Below, one piece after another: positions 22,146-33,734 of a stretch of DNA of 62,000 nt. Numbering within the stretch: position 1 is the first letter of the stretch; each line of letters starts with the position of its first letter. The DNA comes from Gnetum montanum (Eukaryota; Streptophyta; Gnetopsida; Gnetales; Gnetaceae). A model generated the notes under the pieces. That model ran no database searches, was not told the origin of the DNA, and was given only the letters and a program-made list of their open reading frames with translations. The stretch spans positions 136,483 through 198,482 of the forward strand of contig MNCI01001838.1 in the NCBI GenBank assembly GCA_015680685.1, written 5' to 3'. A program made the translations under genes and the position numbers.

Positions 22146-22504
22146 TATTTTAGGTGGTGCCACTTTCTGTTTCATCTACATCTTACATGTTTTTAGCATT
22201 TTTGCTTGCATTTTAGCATTCTATTTGCATTTTTCACTATTTAAGCACATATTCATGCATCTTTCATGCCTAAAACACTTGCTACGCTCACACTTGCAAA
22301 CACTATGGACACCACAAAACACCATATCAACACCTTAACATTCATTTCATTATAACACCCATAAGTCCTAGTTTGATTGACAAGACTATCTTGGGCACCT
22401 TGCCTCTATTCCCAATAGGGCCTCATGTAGAAGCGGGGTTAAGACGGTGTGATTGTGAACCTCTTGGTGTCTCGTTCTAGCCTCCAACATTTTTAGTTGC
22501 TACA
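20822..22504 (+). repeat. 3' LTR of element T
   Basis: Partner of 2642-4274. It ends GTTGCTACA before the target duplication TACAA. Palindromes around CTCTAGAG occur near 21055, 21195, 21272 and 21345. The TATA box is at 21766. Confidence 0.85.
22114..22145. repeat. 32-bp poly-C run in the 3' LTR of T
   Basis: Uninterrupted C tract. The 5' LTR has an interrupted C-rich stretch at the same place (about 3890-3915), so the run expanded after insertion. Its length in the assembly may be unreliable. Confidence 0.85.
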
Positions 22505-22509
22505 TACAA

Positions 22510-23147
22510 CAAGAATGAAAGGTAAAGTAATTGAAGATCTAATTCATTTATTACCTAGCTAGCCTAACACAAGTAACCATCCCACTTTCCTAGACACATC
22601 TTGAACACATATAGCACTGCTGGGCCACCAAACGTTAAGCATTGCTGGGTTACCAAGTACTATATGAATGCTCAAAGTGGTTGTGCTCGTGTTCATTAAC
22701 TATTGAAAATAAATTGCTTAATTCAAATGCATTAAAGTAAAGAGTATGAAAGTAAAATGCAATAAAGAAAATATTTAGCTATTCTCAATGTTGCAAGGAT
22801 TGTCAAAAGAGTTCATTTTATTCCTGTCACACTACTACGCTTAGGTACATCAGTGCTCGAACAAAGAATTGTAGACACTTAGAATCCTTCTGTGGGCACT
22901 CAGAAAATATTCTAACTCTAAAAGGAAGAAATGACAAAAGCTTTGCTACTCTCACTAGAAAAATGACCAAAAATTGATTGTGAAAACTAGACCCCATGTN
23001 CTAGAAAAATGACCAAAAATTGATTGTGAAAACTAGACCCCATGTGTAGTATTTATAGGCCTGGAGTATACACTCTGACATTGCGTATGCAACATCACAT
23101 CAAGACCTTGACATTGCGTACTCGAAATAAAAGTAGACATAAATGTG
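22510..23147 (-). repeat. 3' LTR of element C, part 2
   Basis: Resumes at caagaatgaaaggtaaag, matching 31560 onward. It contains a TATA box (minus, near 23050; plus strand tatttatagg) and short cgtatgcaacat repeats beyond it. It ends near the polypurine complement taccctcac. A single N at 23000 lies within. Confidence 0.8.
22955..23045. repeat. 45-bp perfect direct repeat around a single N
   Basis: 22955-22999 and 23001-23045 are identical and separated by one N at 23000. The related LTR at 31320 has only one copy. This looks like two contigs abutted without merging their overlap. Confidence 0.85.
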
Positions 23148-25180
23148 ATTCATTGTACCCTCACAACTAAATGAAAACTCATCCTTGAGTATAGAAGGGG
23201 AGGAAAAAGTTCTTTACAAAATATTAGGTAGGTATGGAATTATTGACTGCATACAAATTAACTCAATTGAAACAATAGACTCTGAGTGCCCAAATGTACA
23301 AAATTACAACTTTTACAAAATTAGGTGTTTATGATAAGAGAATTGAACATCCTAGATAACATTAACATTCAACACCTCTTGGAAGTAGAAGAATGAGAGA
23401 GAGAGAGAGAAGAGATCCAATGACCACGAACGATCTTCATTGTGTGGCATTGCTGCATCATCCTTAGTGAAGATAGTCCTACTTTTAGTCTATGCTTTCC
23501 ACTGCAATCACAACAAAATCATGAATTAGTATGCAATGTGTAACACACAGTGGTTAAATGCCTTGTCTCATCAATGGTTACACTTGGCTAAGTTGTGATT
23601 GTGGTAGATTAGTTTCTTCAGTAGTGTCAGCAGGAAGGTTGACAGATAGGGTCAATTAAATTAAGCGGTCCATTAAATTTGAAAAAGTTCAATACAAGGA
23701 AATATTTGAAGAGGGTATAAGCATTCACAACAATAAAAAGGAAATATTTGAAGAGGGTATAAGAATTCACAAAAACTATTGTGAAGATGTGCATAATTGG
23801 ATATCATTGATGGGGTAAACAAAAAGAATTTGATTGTAAAAGTGTCTAAGGGTAAAGAACTTAACTAACCCAACCAAAAGATATGTAAGTGGGTCCTCCC
23901 CAAACTAGGCACAGGCCTTTTATGCCCTTGCATAACTTCAAACCAAAGAGTTTGTGGGCTCTGTGGATAATTAATGGTCATAGAAGGTTAAGTACAACAA
24001 GCCAAAAGAAGCTAACTAAGAATTCTGACACATCAAACTAGGACATTGAACCAAAACATGAAATCAGTAGTGAGGTGAGACATGGAAAGCATAGATGGAT
24101 GAGAGAGAGTGTGGAATGGAGTTCCTAATTATGATCACATGAAGTCCCTTGTGGATTGCATGGTTAAATGACTTGATAGGATCCATCCTTAGTCTAGATC
24201 GAAACCAACCATATTCAGTGACTTCGCATCAACATTCTAAGATCAATCCATCCCTTGAGACATAAAAGTGCTCCCAAAAAATAACCACCATTCCTTATTA
24301 GAGAAGGAGTAGGAACTACGAAAGGGCCTTAGTTAGAGGAGACAAGTCCCATAACCAGTGGTTGTAGTTTATTTATTTTGTCTAAGGGGTGTTCTTTGAA
24401 TTCCCATCATTATATTTTTTAAAAAAAATAGGAACCACACCATGCAAAGACATATACATTTATTTTGTCCAAGGGATGTGCTTTGAATCCTCATCTTCTT
24501 TTCTTTTCTCTTTTTTGATGAGAACACCATGCAAGGACTTATTTAACTTTCTTTTGTTGGATGACATGGAACGGTGAGAAATCCATGAAAACACACATGC
24601 ATCCAAGCAAGTAGAAAAGCACAAAGAATACTAAAATCCCTTAAAGCCACACCATGTTCAAACCTTTGAATCCTTCCCAGGTTCAAAAACTACCAAATTC
24701 ACAAATTTATTAAAGTTTTATTAATGAAAAGGGACTACACATTTCCAAAACAAGGAAAACCATAGATTTTATGGATGGGTGGATGTTGTTGACTCATTGC
24801 CTATTGCATGAAAAAGAAACCATGTCCTAATCATCTATAACAAAATTCAAAGCTAGAACCATACACCAAAAATCAAATAATAAAAATAGTACATACCACC
24901 ATTAATTAATGCATTATCATTGTACTTGGAACTTATTAATAAAAAGTTAGAAAATCACATCAAATAAAATTAAAAAAATTATAAAAGAAAGTGTAAAATA
25001 TTTAAGAAATAGAAAATGTACTAATGATCGTGTAAAAAAATTAGAAAAGATTAATAACATAAAAAAAATATGTAAAATAAAGAATGTGTAAAACAAAAAG
25101 TTGTAAAATAGAAAATGTGTGAAACAAAAAAGTTGAAAAACTGAGAAGCCTCTTGTATGATTAACATGGGTGGCCATCTC
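23148..25180 (-). other. Element C region between integrase and 3' LTR; ORF3 absent
   Basis: The polypurine side begins at 23148 (taccctcac, reversed GAGGGTA). Sequence near 23500 (caatcacaacaaaatcatga) aligns with D directly upstream of its ORF3 start (36545-36600), while only about 350 bp separate it from the LTR, so the third ORF is missing. 23600-25180 is the AT-rich spacer that also occurs in D (37320-38720), including ccttagttagagg...ccataaccagtg near 24330-24365. A (GA)n stretch lies at 23397-23412. Confidence 0.6.
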
Positions 25181-25189
25181 CTCCATAAC

Positions 25190-26113
25190 TAAGTTGAAAG
25201 TAGGAGATCCAAAATATGGGGCGTGGTTGTTTATCTGATGAGGTGCTTGTTGTGTTGGTTGTCGTATACTCGTGGAAAGGTTTAATTTGTTAGATGTTGA
25301 CTAGCTAATTTTTGTTTGGACTTTTAGGTTTATAGATCATCATGGCCTCAAAAGAAAAAGTCTCATAAATAATGTAAGGTCCTTTCCACAATGTTTGAAA
25401 CTTAGTTCATTGAGGTACATGTGTGGGGTTCTAGTAGAGAACCTTATCTTCCAATTAAAATTTGACTTTTCTGATTTTTAGATCATGACACTTTTTTTTA
25501 TAAGCCTTGTGCAACTTGTTAGATGATAAGGCTACTAATTAGTTTTCATCTAGCAGGTTAAGATTCATTAGTCATTTTTTTAGGCCAAACTCAAGTCAAG
25601 GTCAAGGTCACAAGCTATTGAAAATGTATGGAGTTCAAATTTCCCTATTGGTAACCTATTTACAATATTTTGTTGTACAAACTAAGTAGTAGTAGAAGAT
25701 GTACAGTTGATGATGGTTGCTGCTTCTACCTATTTCATATAATAGTCAACAACAACTATGATGTACACCTTTTCATTTAACATGGGTGTGATAGGACCTA
25801 TGAAATCAATGCCCTAGATGTTGAATGGTTCCAATGGTTGAATCCATTGTTGAGGTCCCTCCATTTGAGTAGTCATTCCACCATCTCATTAGCATCCTTC
25901 ACAAGAGCAGATGTAATGGTGAGCATCTCTGTATATTGTTGGCAAATAGAAACCTGCCATTAGGATTTTAATGGCCATGCATCTCCCAACATAGTATCCT
26001 CCACAAGGACCTTCATGGGCATCTTGGAGAATGCATAGTTGATTGGCATCAGGGATACACCAATAAACTAGGCCATCAACGCACACCTTGTAGAGGTGTT
26101 TGTTAATCTCCAT
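25190..26113 (-). pseudogene. Integrase of element C, core deleted
   Basis: The zinc-binding N-terminus (26113-25889) reads AHEGPCGGYYVGRCMAIKIL and HHYICSCEGC, an H-x-H...C-x2-C pattern. The first catalytic part follows at 25890-25690 (GIDFIGPITP, IIVVVDYYMK). After NIVNR the sequence jumps to the C-terminal region (25640-25190), which aligns with 39190-38750 of element D. The stretch with the second aspartate and the glutamate is missing. This copy therefore could not have supplied integrase. Stops occur throughout. Confidence 0.75.
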
Positions 26114-26238
26114 GAAGTGCTTTAATTGGTGAAGAAACTACTATTTATTTTGGTGGTCCAACCCTTGTGGCATCTCCTAAGTGAGAAGATTGGTGAGAAT
26201 GTTATCATATCATTTTGGCTCATTGGGTCTTTATTCAG

Positions 26239-26790
26239 TTATAGCCCCAATAAAGAGGATTTCATTAGGAAACATATTAGAGAGTGGACTTTCTTCCTCT
26301 TTATTGTTCCATCACAACCGGGATAAGTGATCTGTGACCACATTACAGTGCCATTTTGATCTACCATCATAAGATCAAATTCTTGCAATATCACCAGCCA
26401 CCATATGACATGGGGACTCATCATTGGCTTATTCATTAGGCAGTAGATGACACTATGGTTTGTGTGCACAAACACCTTATATCCAAGCACATAATGCCTA
26501 AAATTTTCTAGAGCAAACACCATTGTCATCAATTCTTTTTCTATGGTGGTGTAGTTTAGTTGTGCACCCACAATGCTTTGGTTGGCGCAGTGGATGTAGT
26601 ATGGTCATTTCTTGTCATCTAACTATGTTAGCATAGCTCCAAAGGTATAATTTGATGCATCTATCATGATATTAAATGGTCTAGACCAATCAGGTGCTTG
26701 TAGGATTAGAGTTTCTACAAGCTTCTCTTTCAGTTGCTGGAATGCTTTCTCACATTTTACGGTTTAGACAAAGGAAGCATCTTTCTTTGT
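26239..26790 (-). pseudogene. RNase H of element C
   Basis: Reads YTTIEKELMTMVFALENFRHY, then VFVHTNHSVIYCLMNKP and LVILQEFDLMMVD. This is the Ty3-type RNase H found in Athila: the E in 'EKEL' is kept and the D of 'TDH' is N. It degrades the RNA strand during reverse transcription. It lies directly downstream (minus strand) of RT, and one long frame is open over 110 codons. Confidence 0.8.
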
Positions 26791-26799
26791 TAGCTTGAC

Positions 26800-27600
26800 C
26801 AATGATTTTGTGATCTTGAAGAAATTCTCTATGAATTGTTGGTAGTATCCAGTATGTCCAAGGAATGACCAAACATCTTTAACTATTTTTGGTTGGTGGG
26901 TTATTCCTTGGATGACCCTTGTTTTCTCGAGGTCTACCTCAATTTCTTCTTACAAGATTTTGTGCCCAAGTACAATGCCCTCCTAGACCATGAGGTAACT
27001 TTTCTGCCAATTGAGCCACAAGTTAGTTTTGACCCATCATTTCAACACTTTTTCAAGGTAGTCTAGGGCTTGCTCAAATGTAGCTTCATAGGTGGAGAAT
27101 TCATCTATGAAAACTTCCACACCACTATCGATTTGTTGTTGAAAAATGCTTAGAACAAAGTATTGGAATGTGGAAGGAGCATTGCATAGACCAAACGACA
27201 TCTTGTGATATGCAAAAGTCCCCAAGGACTCATTAATTTTGTCTTTGATTGGTATTTCAGTGAAATTTGAATTTTATTATACCCACTATAACCATCTAGA
27301 AAGTTGTAGTAGCAATGCCCAAATATGGTGTCAAGCACCTAGTCAACAAATGGCAATAGAAAATGATCCTTGAATGTTGCCATGTTTAGTAGCCTAAAAT
27401 TGATGTAGACCCAACACTTGCCATATTTAATTTAGCATAATCACAAGTGGGCTAACCCACTTGCTATCTATAATGGGATAGATGAACATCACCTTGAGGA
27501 GTTACTTAATTTCCTCCTTGATGATCTACTTCAGTTTGGGATTCAATCACCTCTGTGGCTATCATTTTGGCTTCATGGCCAGGTCGGTGTAGATGCGATG
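26800..27600 (-). pseudogene. Reverse transcriptase of element C
   Basis: Overlapping frames read NFLDGYSGYNKIQI (about 27310) and TFAYHKMSFGLCNAPSTFQ (about 27210), then VEVFIDEFSTY (about 27110), corresponding to the VFMDDFSVYG motif of Athila RT. Here the DD is DE, so the active site is damaged. A frameshift near 27230 separates the two halves. Related to D at 39900-40700. Confidence 0.8.
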
Positions 27601-28077
27601 TTGGCATATCCTAAAATTAATTCCTATGAGTTCAAGATATGACCAAGAAAAAACTACTAATCATATTTCAACTACTTTCAACAACATATTTTTCTATTTT
27701 GGAGCAAGTTTTGCATTGATTATAACTAGCTTCCCATTTTTAAAAAACACATATTCCATTCCAGCTGGTAGTGTTTTCGATTTGAGGAGTTCTTACTTGA
27801 ATTTCTTAGGAATTTCCAACTCTTCTTAGTGAGGATCATCATTTGTGTCATCAGATAGTTGGTGATGAACTTTCTTGAGTTCATTCATGCTTGTGACATA
27901 TGCACATGTTAGGCTCTCAGTTGGTTCCATGCAAAGTGTGCTACTTTTAGAATTAATGGTCAGCCACTGGGTGCCCTCCTATTTTGTGGCTGAAACATAC
28001 ATACACCTTTGAATTTTCACTTCTAGCACACACTATTTTCATGTAGAGATAGATTCTTCTTTTACATCCCAAAGTTT

Positions 28078-28470
28078 TTACACACAATTGCACTTGCTAT
28101 CGTTGTACGTGATGCATGGAACTCTCTTCTTCTTGATCTTTCCAAATGCATTTTCTTTAGATATCTCCAAGGAAAGATCTCTGATGCCCATTCTTACATC
28201 GATGGTGCTTAGCCATGCCCTTCCCATGATGATTGGAAAATCCCCTTTGTAGTTCTCCACTTTGATTACCAGGAAATCAATAGGATAAGACCACCCATAG
28301 ACAGTAGTCACAATGTCTTTTACTAGTCCCAATGGAATAGTGATNCAGACAGTAGTCACAATGTCTTTTACTAGTCCCAATGGAATAGTGATGGACTGGT
28401 GTATCAATTCTAATATTATGTTGCTCTTCTTGAGAGGGGGTAGGTTCTAAGTAGTGTACATCTCATAAAA
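28078..28470 (-). pseudogene. Protease region of element C with assembly duplication
   Basis: Reads WSYPIDFLVIKVENYKGDF and PIIMGRAWLSTIDVRMGI, the C-terminal half of an Athila-type aspartic protease (PIILGRPFL block). The frame contains an N at 28345 and a 46-bp direct repeat, which makes the peptide ITIPLGLVKDIVTTV appear twice. D at 41250-41507 has it once. Confidence 0.75.
28299..28392. repeat. 46-bp perfect direct repeat around a single N
   Basis: 28299-28344 and 28347-28392 are identical and separated by N (28345) plus one base. The homologous D segment has a single copy, so this is the same probable assembly artefact as at 23000. Confidence 0.85.
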
Positions 28471-28599
28471 AATCAAATTAACACTAGAACCTAAATCGAG
28501 GAGAGCCTTACACAGTTTATTCTCAGCAATCTGTAGGTAAATTAGAGGACTTCTAGGATCAGCTAATTTCCTAGGAAGGTTTCCTACATGAATCTAATC

Positions 28600-31160
28600 A
28601 AACATAGTATAAGTGAGTGTTACAGTATTGATCCTTGGTAGAGTTTGGTTTGAAGGAGGCCCAAAGGAATTTGATATAGAGGAGGGAGTGGTAGGAGTAG
28701 GGTTGTCAATTGTAGGTACATGTGAGGGCTTAGGTGGACTATGGGGTCAAAAGAAAGGTCTTTTTTTTAATCAAGCATTCAACCCCTCTGATTGTTGATT
28801 TAGTTGTAGATTAATAGCCCTCATAGCATTGCATTGTTATGGTTGATCTAGTAGTTCATCCTACATAAGTGGAGTAGGTGGTAGCTGTGTGGGTGAAGTA
28901 GGAGTATGTGTAGGGATAGGAGGAGGATAAGGGTAAGAGGTGGTATCCCTTCTTTCATGTGGTGAATGAGCTTGGTAATAATCTAGAGGATGGTAGTAAG
29001 GATATAAATTAGAAATGTGACTGGAAGAGTCATGTGAAGACATGAATTGCTAAATGTGGTAATCATATGGATCAGACTGCCAGTAAGGGTATTGTTACCT
29101 TGGCAGTGCCAGCGCCCATGATTGTGGATGTTGCCATTGTTGATACTATTCATATGGTTACAGTGGAGCTCCACATGGATAATACAGTTGTTTTTAGTAA
29201 AACTACCTAAGATTACCTTAAGGATAAGATAACCTTTTGGATGTTTGCCTTTGTGTAAGTAGTGGATGTAAGGCATACACCCTAGACTCCTATAGATGTG
29301 ACAGAACAGGGCAACATCCCTTAAGATGTTCATACTGACAGACATCACATCCATGATCATCATCTAATTCACTATCCACAATCTCTTCTATTGCAGAAAT
29401 CTTTCCCTTACCTTTGTGATGTGCATGTTCAGCTTCCTTGTGCCTCCTGCACTCATGCTACTTTGTTCTTTAGAGTCCTCAGCAATTCTAAGGACAACTT
29501 GGAATTTGTTATCCATGGAGTTTCATAATTGATTCACCTTGGCTGTAAGTTCAAATTGGAATTTTTGAAGTGTCAAGATTTTCTTATTCACCCCCTCATC
29601 AAATATGGACTTGTCCTCATTGTTGCAAAATCAAACCTCCCTCTTGCGAATGGAAGGATCACGATTATACTTTTTTACACTTTCTCTTTTTTGTAGTTCA
29701 CCCTCCTATTTAGCTACCTACTCTATTAATCTTTGTATCTATTGAGTACTTAGTTTTGATAATTGCCCTTGGGCATATACACCAAGGTTTTTCCTTGTTT
29801 CATTATGAAGCTCGTCTACAATGTGGCAAAGTTGAACCAATTAAGAATAACCATGACCAAGACATTTGTATATCAAGGCATAGTATCGACTAATGGTAGC
29901 ATCTAAGGGTTTGTGTGTTCCTTGTTTCCACCCTTGAATTTTCTTTCTTAAGTAGGACACTCTAGAGTATGTTTGATACTTATCATTGAACAACTCAAGC
30001 ATGGTACTCTATCATCTAATAGATTTTGGCTCTAAGGACCGATACTAGTTTTCTGCTTCCTTGATGAGTTTCCTAGGGAACAACTTTAATTTTTTCCACT
30101 CATTCTCTATGTTTTGCAAGGAACATGCATCTTGGAAAGCTTGAAGATGATTTTGTAGATCAGAGTTATATCCTCCTTCAAATTCAGGAATATTGTTCAT
30201 GTCTAACTATTTGATCCGACGATCTTTCACATGCCTTGTTGGAATTATGATTGCCTCTATGATGTTAAGCATACTTCAAAAAGTAATTAGGGGCTCATTG
30301 AGGCATTGATCATGGTGCCTATGATGCCCTCTACTACCCCTTTGTTCATGGTGATGTGCTTCTCTTGAACATCTATGCCCTTGCTCTTTTCTATCTTGAT
30401 GGTCCATTTGGTTATTTTGATCTTGTCAATCATTTCATTCATTTTTATCACCTCCATCATGGTCTCACCTTCTATAGTCACGGTTAGAGCCAAAAGAAGA
30501 AGATGATGATGAAAGGGAAGAGGAAAGAGAACCAGCACCATCATGGTGCCTACTACCACCTCTTCGAAAATCATGACCATGATCATAATCTTACTTCTTG
30601 TTTGCATCTCTATCTTGACTTGCCCCTCCGGATCCTTCTTTGTCATTGGATCCCTTGTTACCAAAATCAGGATTGTGAACTGAGGAGTACATATTTTGGA
30701 TTTGACCTCCATCATCTATGTCAAAGAGAGGAGTTTCATTGAATGGAAATCCCTAGAGAAGAGTTCCCACTAGCTTGTTGGTATAATAGGAATGGAGAAT
30801 TTTTGAGTCGTTTTCCCTTCAAAAATTCATAGCATTGTTCTAGCTATCAGTCCTCTAGACATTATGCTTTGATGAGATGATAATCCTTAGCATTAGCATC
30901 ATCCATATTATACTCCCCATGGCAGTATTGAAGACAAGATCATGCAAGCATTTGATAGAGCATTGCAGGAGTAGCATAATTAGGCAATAACATAATGTTA
31001 CCCCCCATGTCACGCCATTGTAGCTATTCATCCTAGCGTTGGATGAAGGTGAAGTTTACACATACTCATCAAGATAAGTATATGTAATTTGATACTATTG
31101 AGGCTTTGGTGGATAAAATTTATTAGTCTTAGGTGGAGAAGCACTCCTATGAGAAGACAT
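28600..31160 (-). pseudogene. gag of element C
   Basis: The start ATG (31160-31158) gives MSSHRSASPPKTNKF, parallel to MPSSHKSNSPPK in element A. The middle (30080-29880) reads SYLRKKIQGWKQGTHKPLDA and ISRYYALIYKCLGHG, the conserved gag core. Near 29345-29305 there is a zinc knuckle, CDVCQYEHLKGCC, with C-x2-C-x3-H-x4-C spacing as in Athila gag. A proline- and tyrosine-rich stretch lies toward 29040-28860. Many stops and frameshifts. Confidence 0.75.
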
Positions 31161-31300
31161 TTTTAATTAGCAAATAAAAATCATAGTGTGCTCTGAAAAT
31201 TGTTGTAGTAATGGTAAAATAGGATATGACTCTAAGGTTTGTTCCAATGATTTAAATACTTTTCACTGGGTCCTAGATAGCACACAAAATAACAAAAAGG

Positions 31301-31318
31301 TCCTTGGAAACGGTGCCA
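31301..31318 (-). other. Primer binding site of element C, tRNA-Asp type
   Basis: Plus strand tccttggaaacggtgcca matches the tRNA-Asp 3' end except for three or four changes. It lies one base inside the LTR start at 31320. Confidence 0.75.
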
Positions 31319-31319
31319 A

Positions 31320-32175
31320 TGATGAGCAACTAGGTACCCCTACACCCAATTATATGAATCACTAAGGTTTTACACACGATCCAATCAAATTCCATGGACC
31401 TATGGTTATCTAATGCACTAGCTCTTCTAGGAAGTGAAATGGGTGTTGAGAACATTCATTATCTTTCCAACTACACTTGTGAAGTTCAAGGGTATGGTTT
31501 AAGTATAATTAAGGTATATGATTTTTCTTATTTTATATTTTATGGGTTTGATCACCTACAACAAGAATGAAAGGTAAAGTAATTGAAGATCTAATTCATC
31601 TATTGCCTAGCTAGCCTAACACAAGTAACCACCCCAGTTTCTTGGATACATCCTGAACACATATAGCACTACTAGGCTACCCAATGTTAGTAATTGCTAG
31701 GTTACCAAGAACTATATGAATTCTTGAAGTGGTTATGCTTGTGTTCATTAACTGTTGGAAATAAATTGCTTAATTCAAATGCATTAAAGTAAAAATCATG
31801 AAAGTAAAATGCAACAAAGAAAATATTAAGCTATTCTCAGTGCTGCAAGGATTGTCAAAAGAGTTTGTTTTATTTTTGTCACATTGTTATGCTCAAGTAC
31901 ATTAATGCTCAAAAAAAGAACCATACATACTTAGACTCCTTATATGGGCACTTAGAAAATATTCTAACTCTAAAAGGAAGAAATAGCAAAAGCTTCACTA
32001 CTTTGACTAGAAAAATGATCAAAAATCGATTGTGAAAATTGGAGCCTAGGCATAGTATTTATAGGCCTGGAGTATACACTCTAATGTCATGTACATGACA
32101 TAACTTTAAGACCCTGATGTCACGTACACGATGTTGCATACCCAACATTGAAACAAACGTAAATGCGATTCATCA
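31320..32175 (-). repeat. 5' LTR of element C
   Basis: 856 bp, close to 2400-2641 plus 22510-23147. TATA box on the minus strand near 32060 (plus strand tatttatagg), then tgatgtcacgtacacgatgt repeats beyond it. It ends ATTCATCA before ATAAT. Confidence 0.85.
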
Positions 32176-32180
32176 ATAAT

Positions 32181-32694
32181 GAAAGAGAGAATTAGCAACA
32201 TATGAGACACCATTCCCTTAAGAGAGCTAAGATGCATTCTTACTCAAATGCATCTAGTCCTAAACCCCACTTTATAAAGAAGGGTGGTGACCTAAACATC
32301 AAAGACAAAGCTCCTCTACAAGCCTATATATCCTTGTGATGTAGCACACAATGAATTAGGTCCATGTAGTTCTTTAGTGATGGTTAGGATAGCATTGAAC
32401 ATGTGATGATATCCATATTTCTTTTAGCTCTCATTTTGGAAGGGAAGTAGCCTTGGGACCATTGATAAGACATATTCTCTATACTCTCTCTTGCTTGAAA
32501 GAAGTGATGTCTTTGTGTTATTATTAGTGTATTATGCAAGTCATCATTTTTCATTTTTCATTTTATACAAATAATGTTTTACTCTTTCAAGAGACTATTA
32601 ATTTTTTTTTAAGAATTGATGGACAGATCTACTTGATAATTGCCTTAATTGTTATTTTTTTCTCTAATTTTAAGTGGGGATTATCTCTTCATTA
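32181..32694. other. Host flank between elements C and D, no gene recognised
   Basis: AT-rich; no supported frame, repeat or RNA. Confidence 0.4.
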
Positions 32695-32699
32695 TTCCC

Positions 32700-33508
32700 T
32701 GATGAGTGACGAGGTACCCCTATGCCTAACCATATGAATCACAAGTGTTCATGCATGAGACAGTTGAATTCTGTGGACTTTATCATTTTCAATGCACTAG
32801 CTCTTTAGGAAGTGAATCTAGCCTTAAGGTTAATCATTGTCTTCACAATCACACTGGTGAAATTCATTGGTATGGTTAAGTGTAACTAAGGCACTTAATT
32901 TTTATCATTTTTATGTTTTATAGTTGAGTGCTTGAAATGTACCTAAAAAGGAATTTAATTAACTAATCTAAATTAACTAATTAACTAATTCTAACATAAG
33001 TATCCATTTCCACTTTTCGTACAAATCCTAAACCCACGTATCTACTACTAGGGAACCAAGCACTATGCTACTAGGTGAACCAAGCAATAATGTTGTTGGG
33101 ATTATCAAGTGAATACGTGTTACACTCGAAGCAATCGTACTTATGTGTGTGATCTATTTGGCTTAATTGCTTCATTAACATAATAATTGAAAAATAATTA
33201 TTTACTAATTGAAAAAATTTAATAAATAACTAAAAAAATTTAATGCATAAATGAAATAGCTAACCTATCCAAAGTGCTACAAGGTTTATTACAAATCTCA
33301 TCTTTATTGTTGCACACATTGTCATGCTTAGGTACAACAATGCTCAAATAAAGATTCATACACTCAATCACTCCTACTATGGGCACTTAGGGGAAAATTC
33401 TAACTTTCAAATGGGAAAAATGCAAGAGCTCCACTACAACTACAATCTCTACTTGCCATAAATGCAGCTACACAAGCATATCTATAACCAACTACAGACA
33501 CTATGTTG
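32700..33508 (-). repeat. 3' LTR of element D
   Basis: Aligns with 44351-44800 and 46032-46880. Its U3 end (after gttgatgggg, 33508) and the polypurine tract are missing: the next bases match sequence well inside elements C and E. Confidence 0.75.
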
Positions 33509-33734
33509 ATGGGGCCATGTCCTTGAATTCTTTTACAAAATTGGGAAGGTATGGGATTATTAACTGACTTTCTTCAAAAAAAACTAACTAACTAACTTAA
33601 CAAATAATGGAATGTACAGATCAACTCATTATAAAAAAAATGAAGGTGTTTAGAACATAAAAATTGAATACCATGACTTAAATCTTCAAAATTGGGTAGC
33701 ACACTCCTTGATGGTGTGAAGTTGATGGAGTAGA

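Larger units (their letters stand above)
2642..22504 (+). mobile_element. Element T: large Tat/Ogre-type LTR retrotransposon
   Basis: It starts TGAAAC and ends GCTACA. Both sides are flanked by TACAA (2637-2641 and 22505-22509), and the LTR of element C resumes exactly after the right copy. Direct repeats of 1633 bp (2642-4274) and 1683 bp (20822-22504) are its LTRs. Between them lie gag-protease (4654-about 8365), a 6.9-kb insert with a solo LTR and an antisense intron-containing pseudogene, then RT, RNase H, a second RNase H and integrase (15249-18742), and a long 3' spacer. A second RNase H after the first marks the Tat lineage; size above 15 kb and a split between protease and RT are features of its Ogre branch. 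Confidence 0.85.
2400..32175 (-). mobile_element. Element C: Athila-type LTR retrotransposon, interrupted by element T
   Basis: The ends are TGATGAG... (left, plus-strand reading) and ...ATTCATCA (right). ATAAT lies directly outside both (2395-2399 and 32176-32180), a perfect 5-bp target duplication. Without the nested 19.9-kb element and its TACAA duplication, the length is about 9.9 kb. On the minus strand the order is 5' LTR (31320-32175), tRNA-Asp-type primer site, gag, protease, RT, RNase H, integrase, spacer, 3' LTR (2400-2641 plus 22510-about 23147). It lacks the third ORF of elements D and E. All coding parts are pseudogenes. Confidence 0.85.

Noticed and set aside
22045-22338. Open frame with a proline run
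   Set aside because: The prolines come from the poly-C tract inside an LTR; the same LTR region at 3828 shows another chance frame.
30287-30742. Methionine/isoleucine-rich frames near 30500 and on the opposite strand
   Set aside because: They are off-frame readings of the decayed gag of element C; the collinear D region (43389-43697) shows the same effect.
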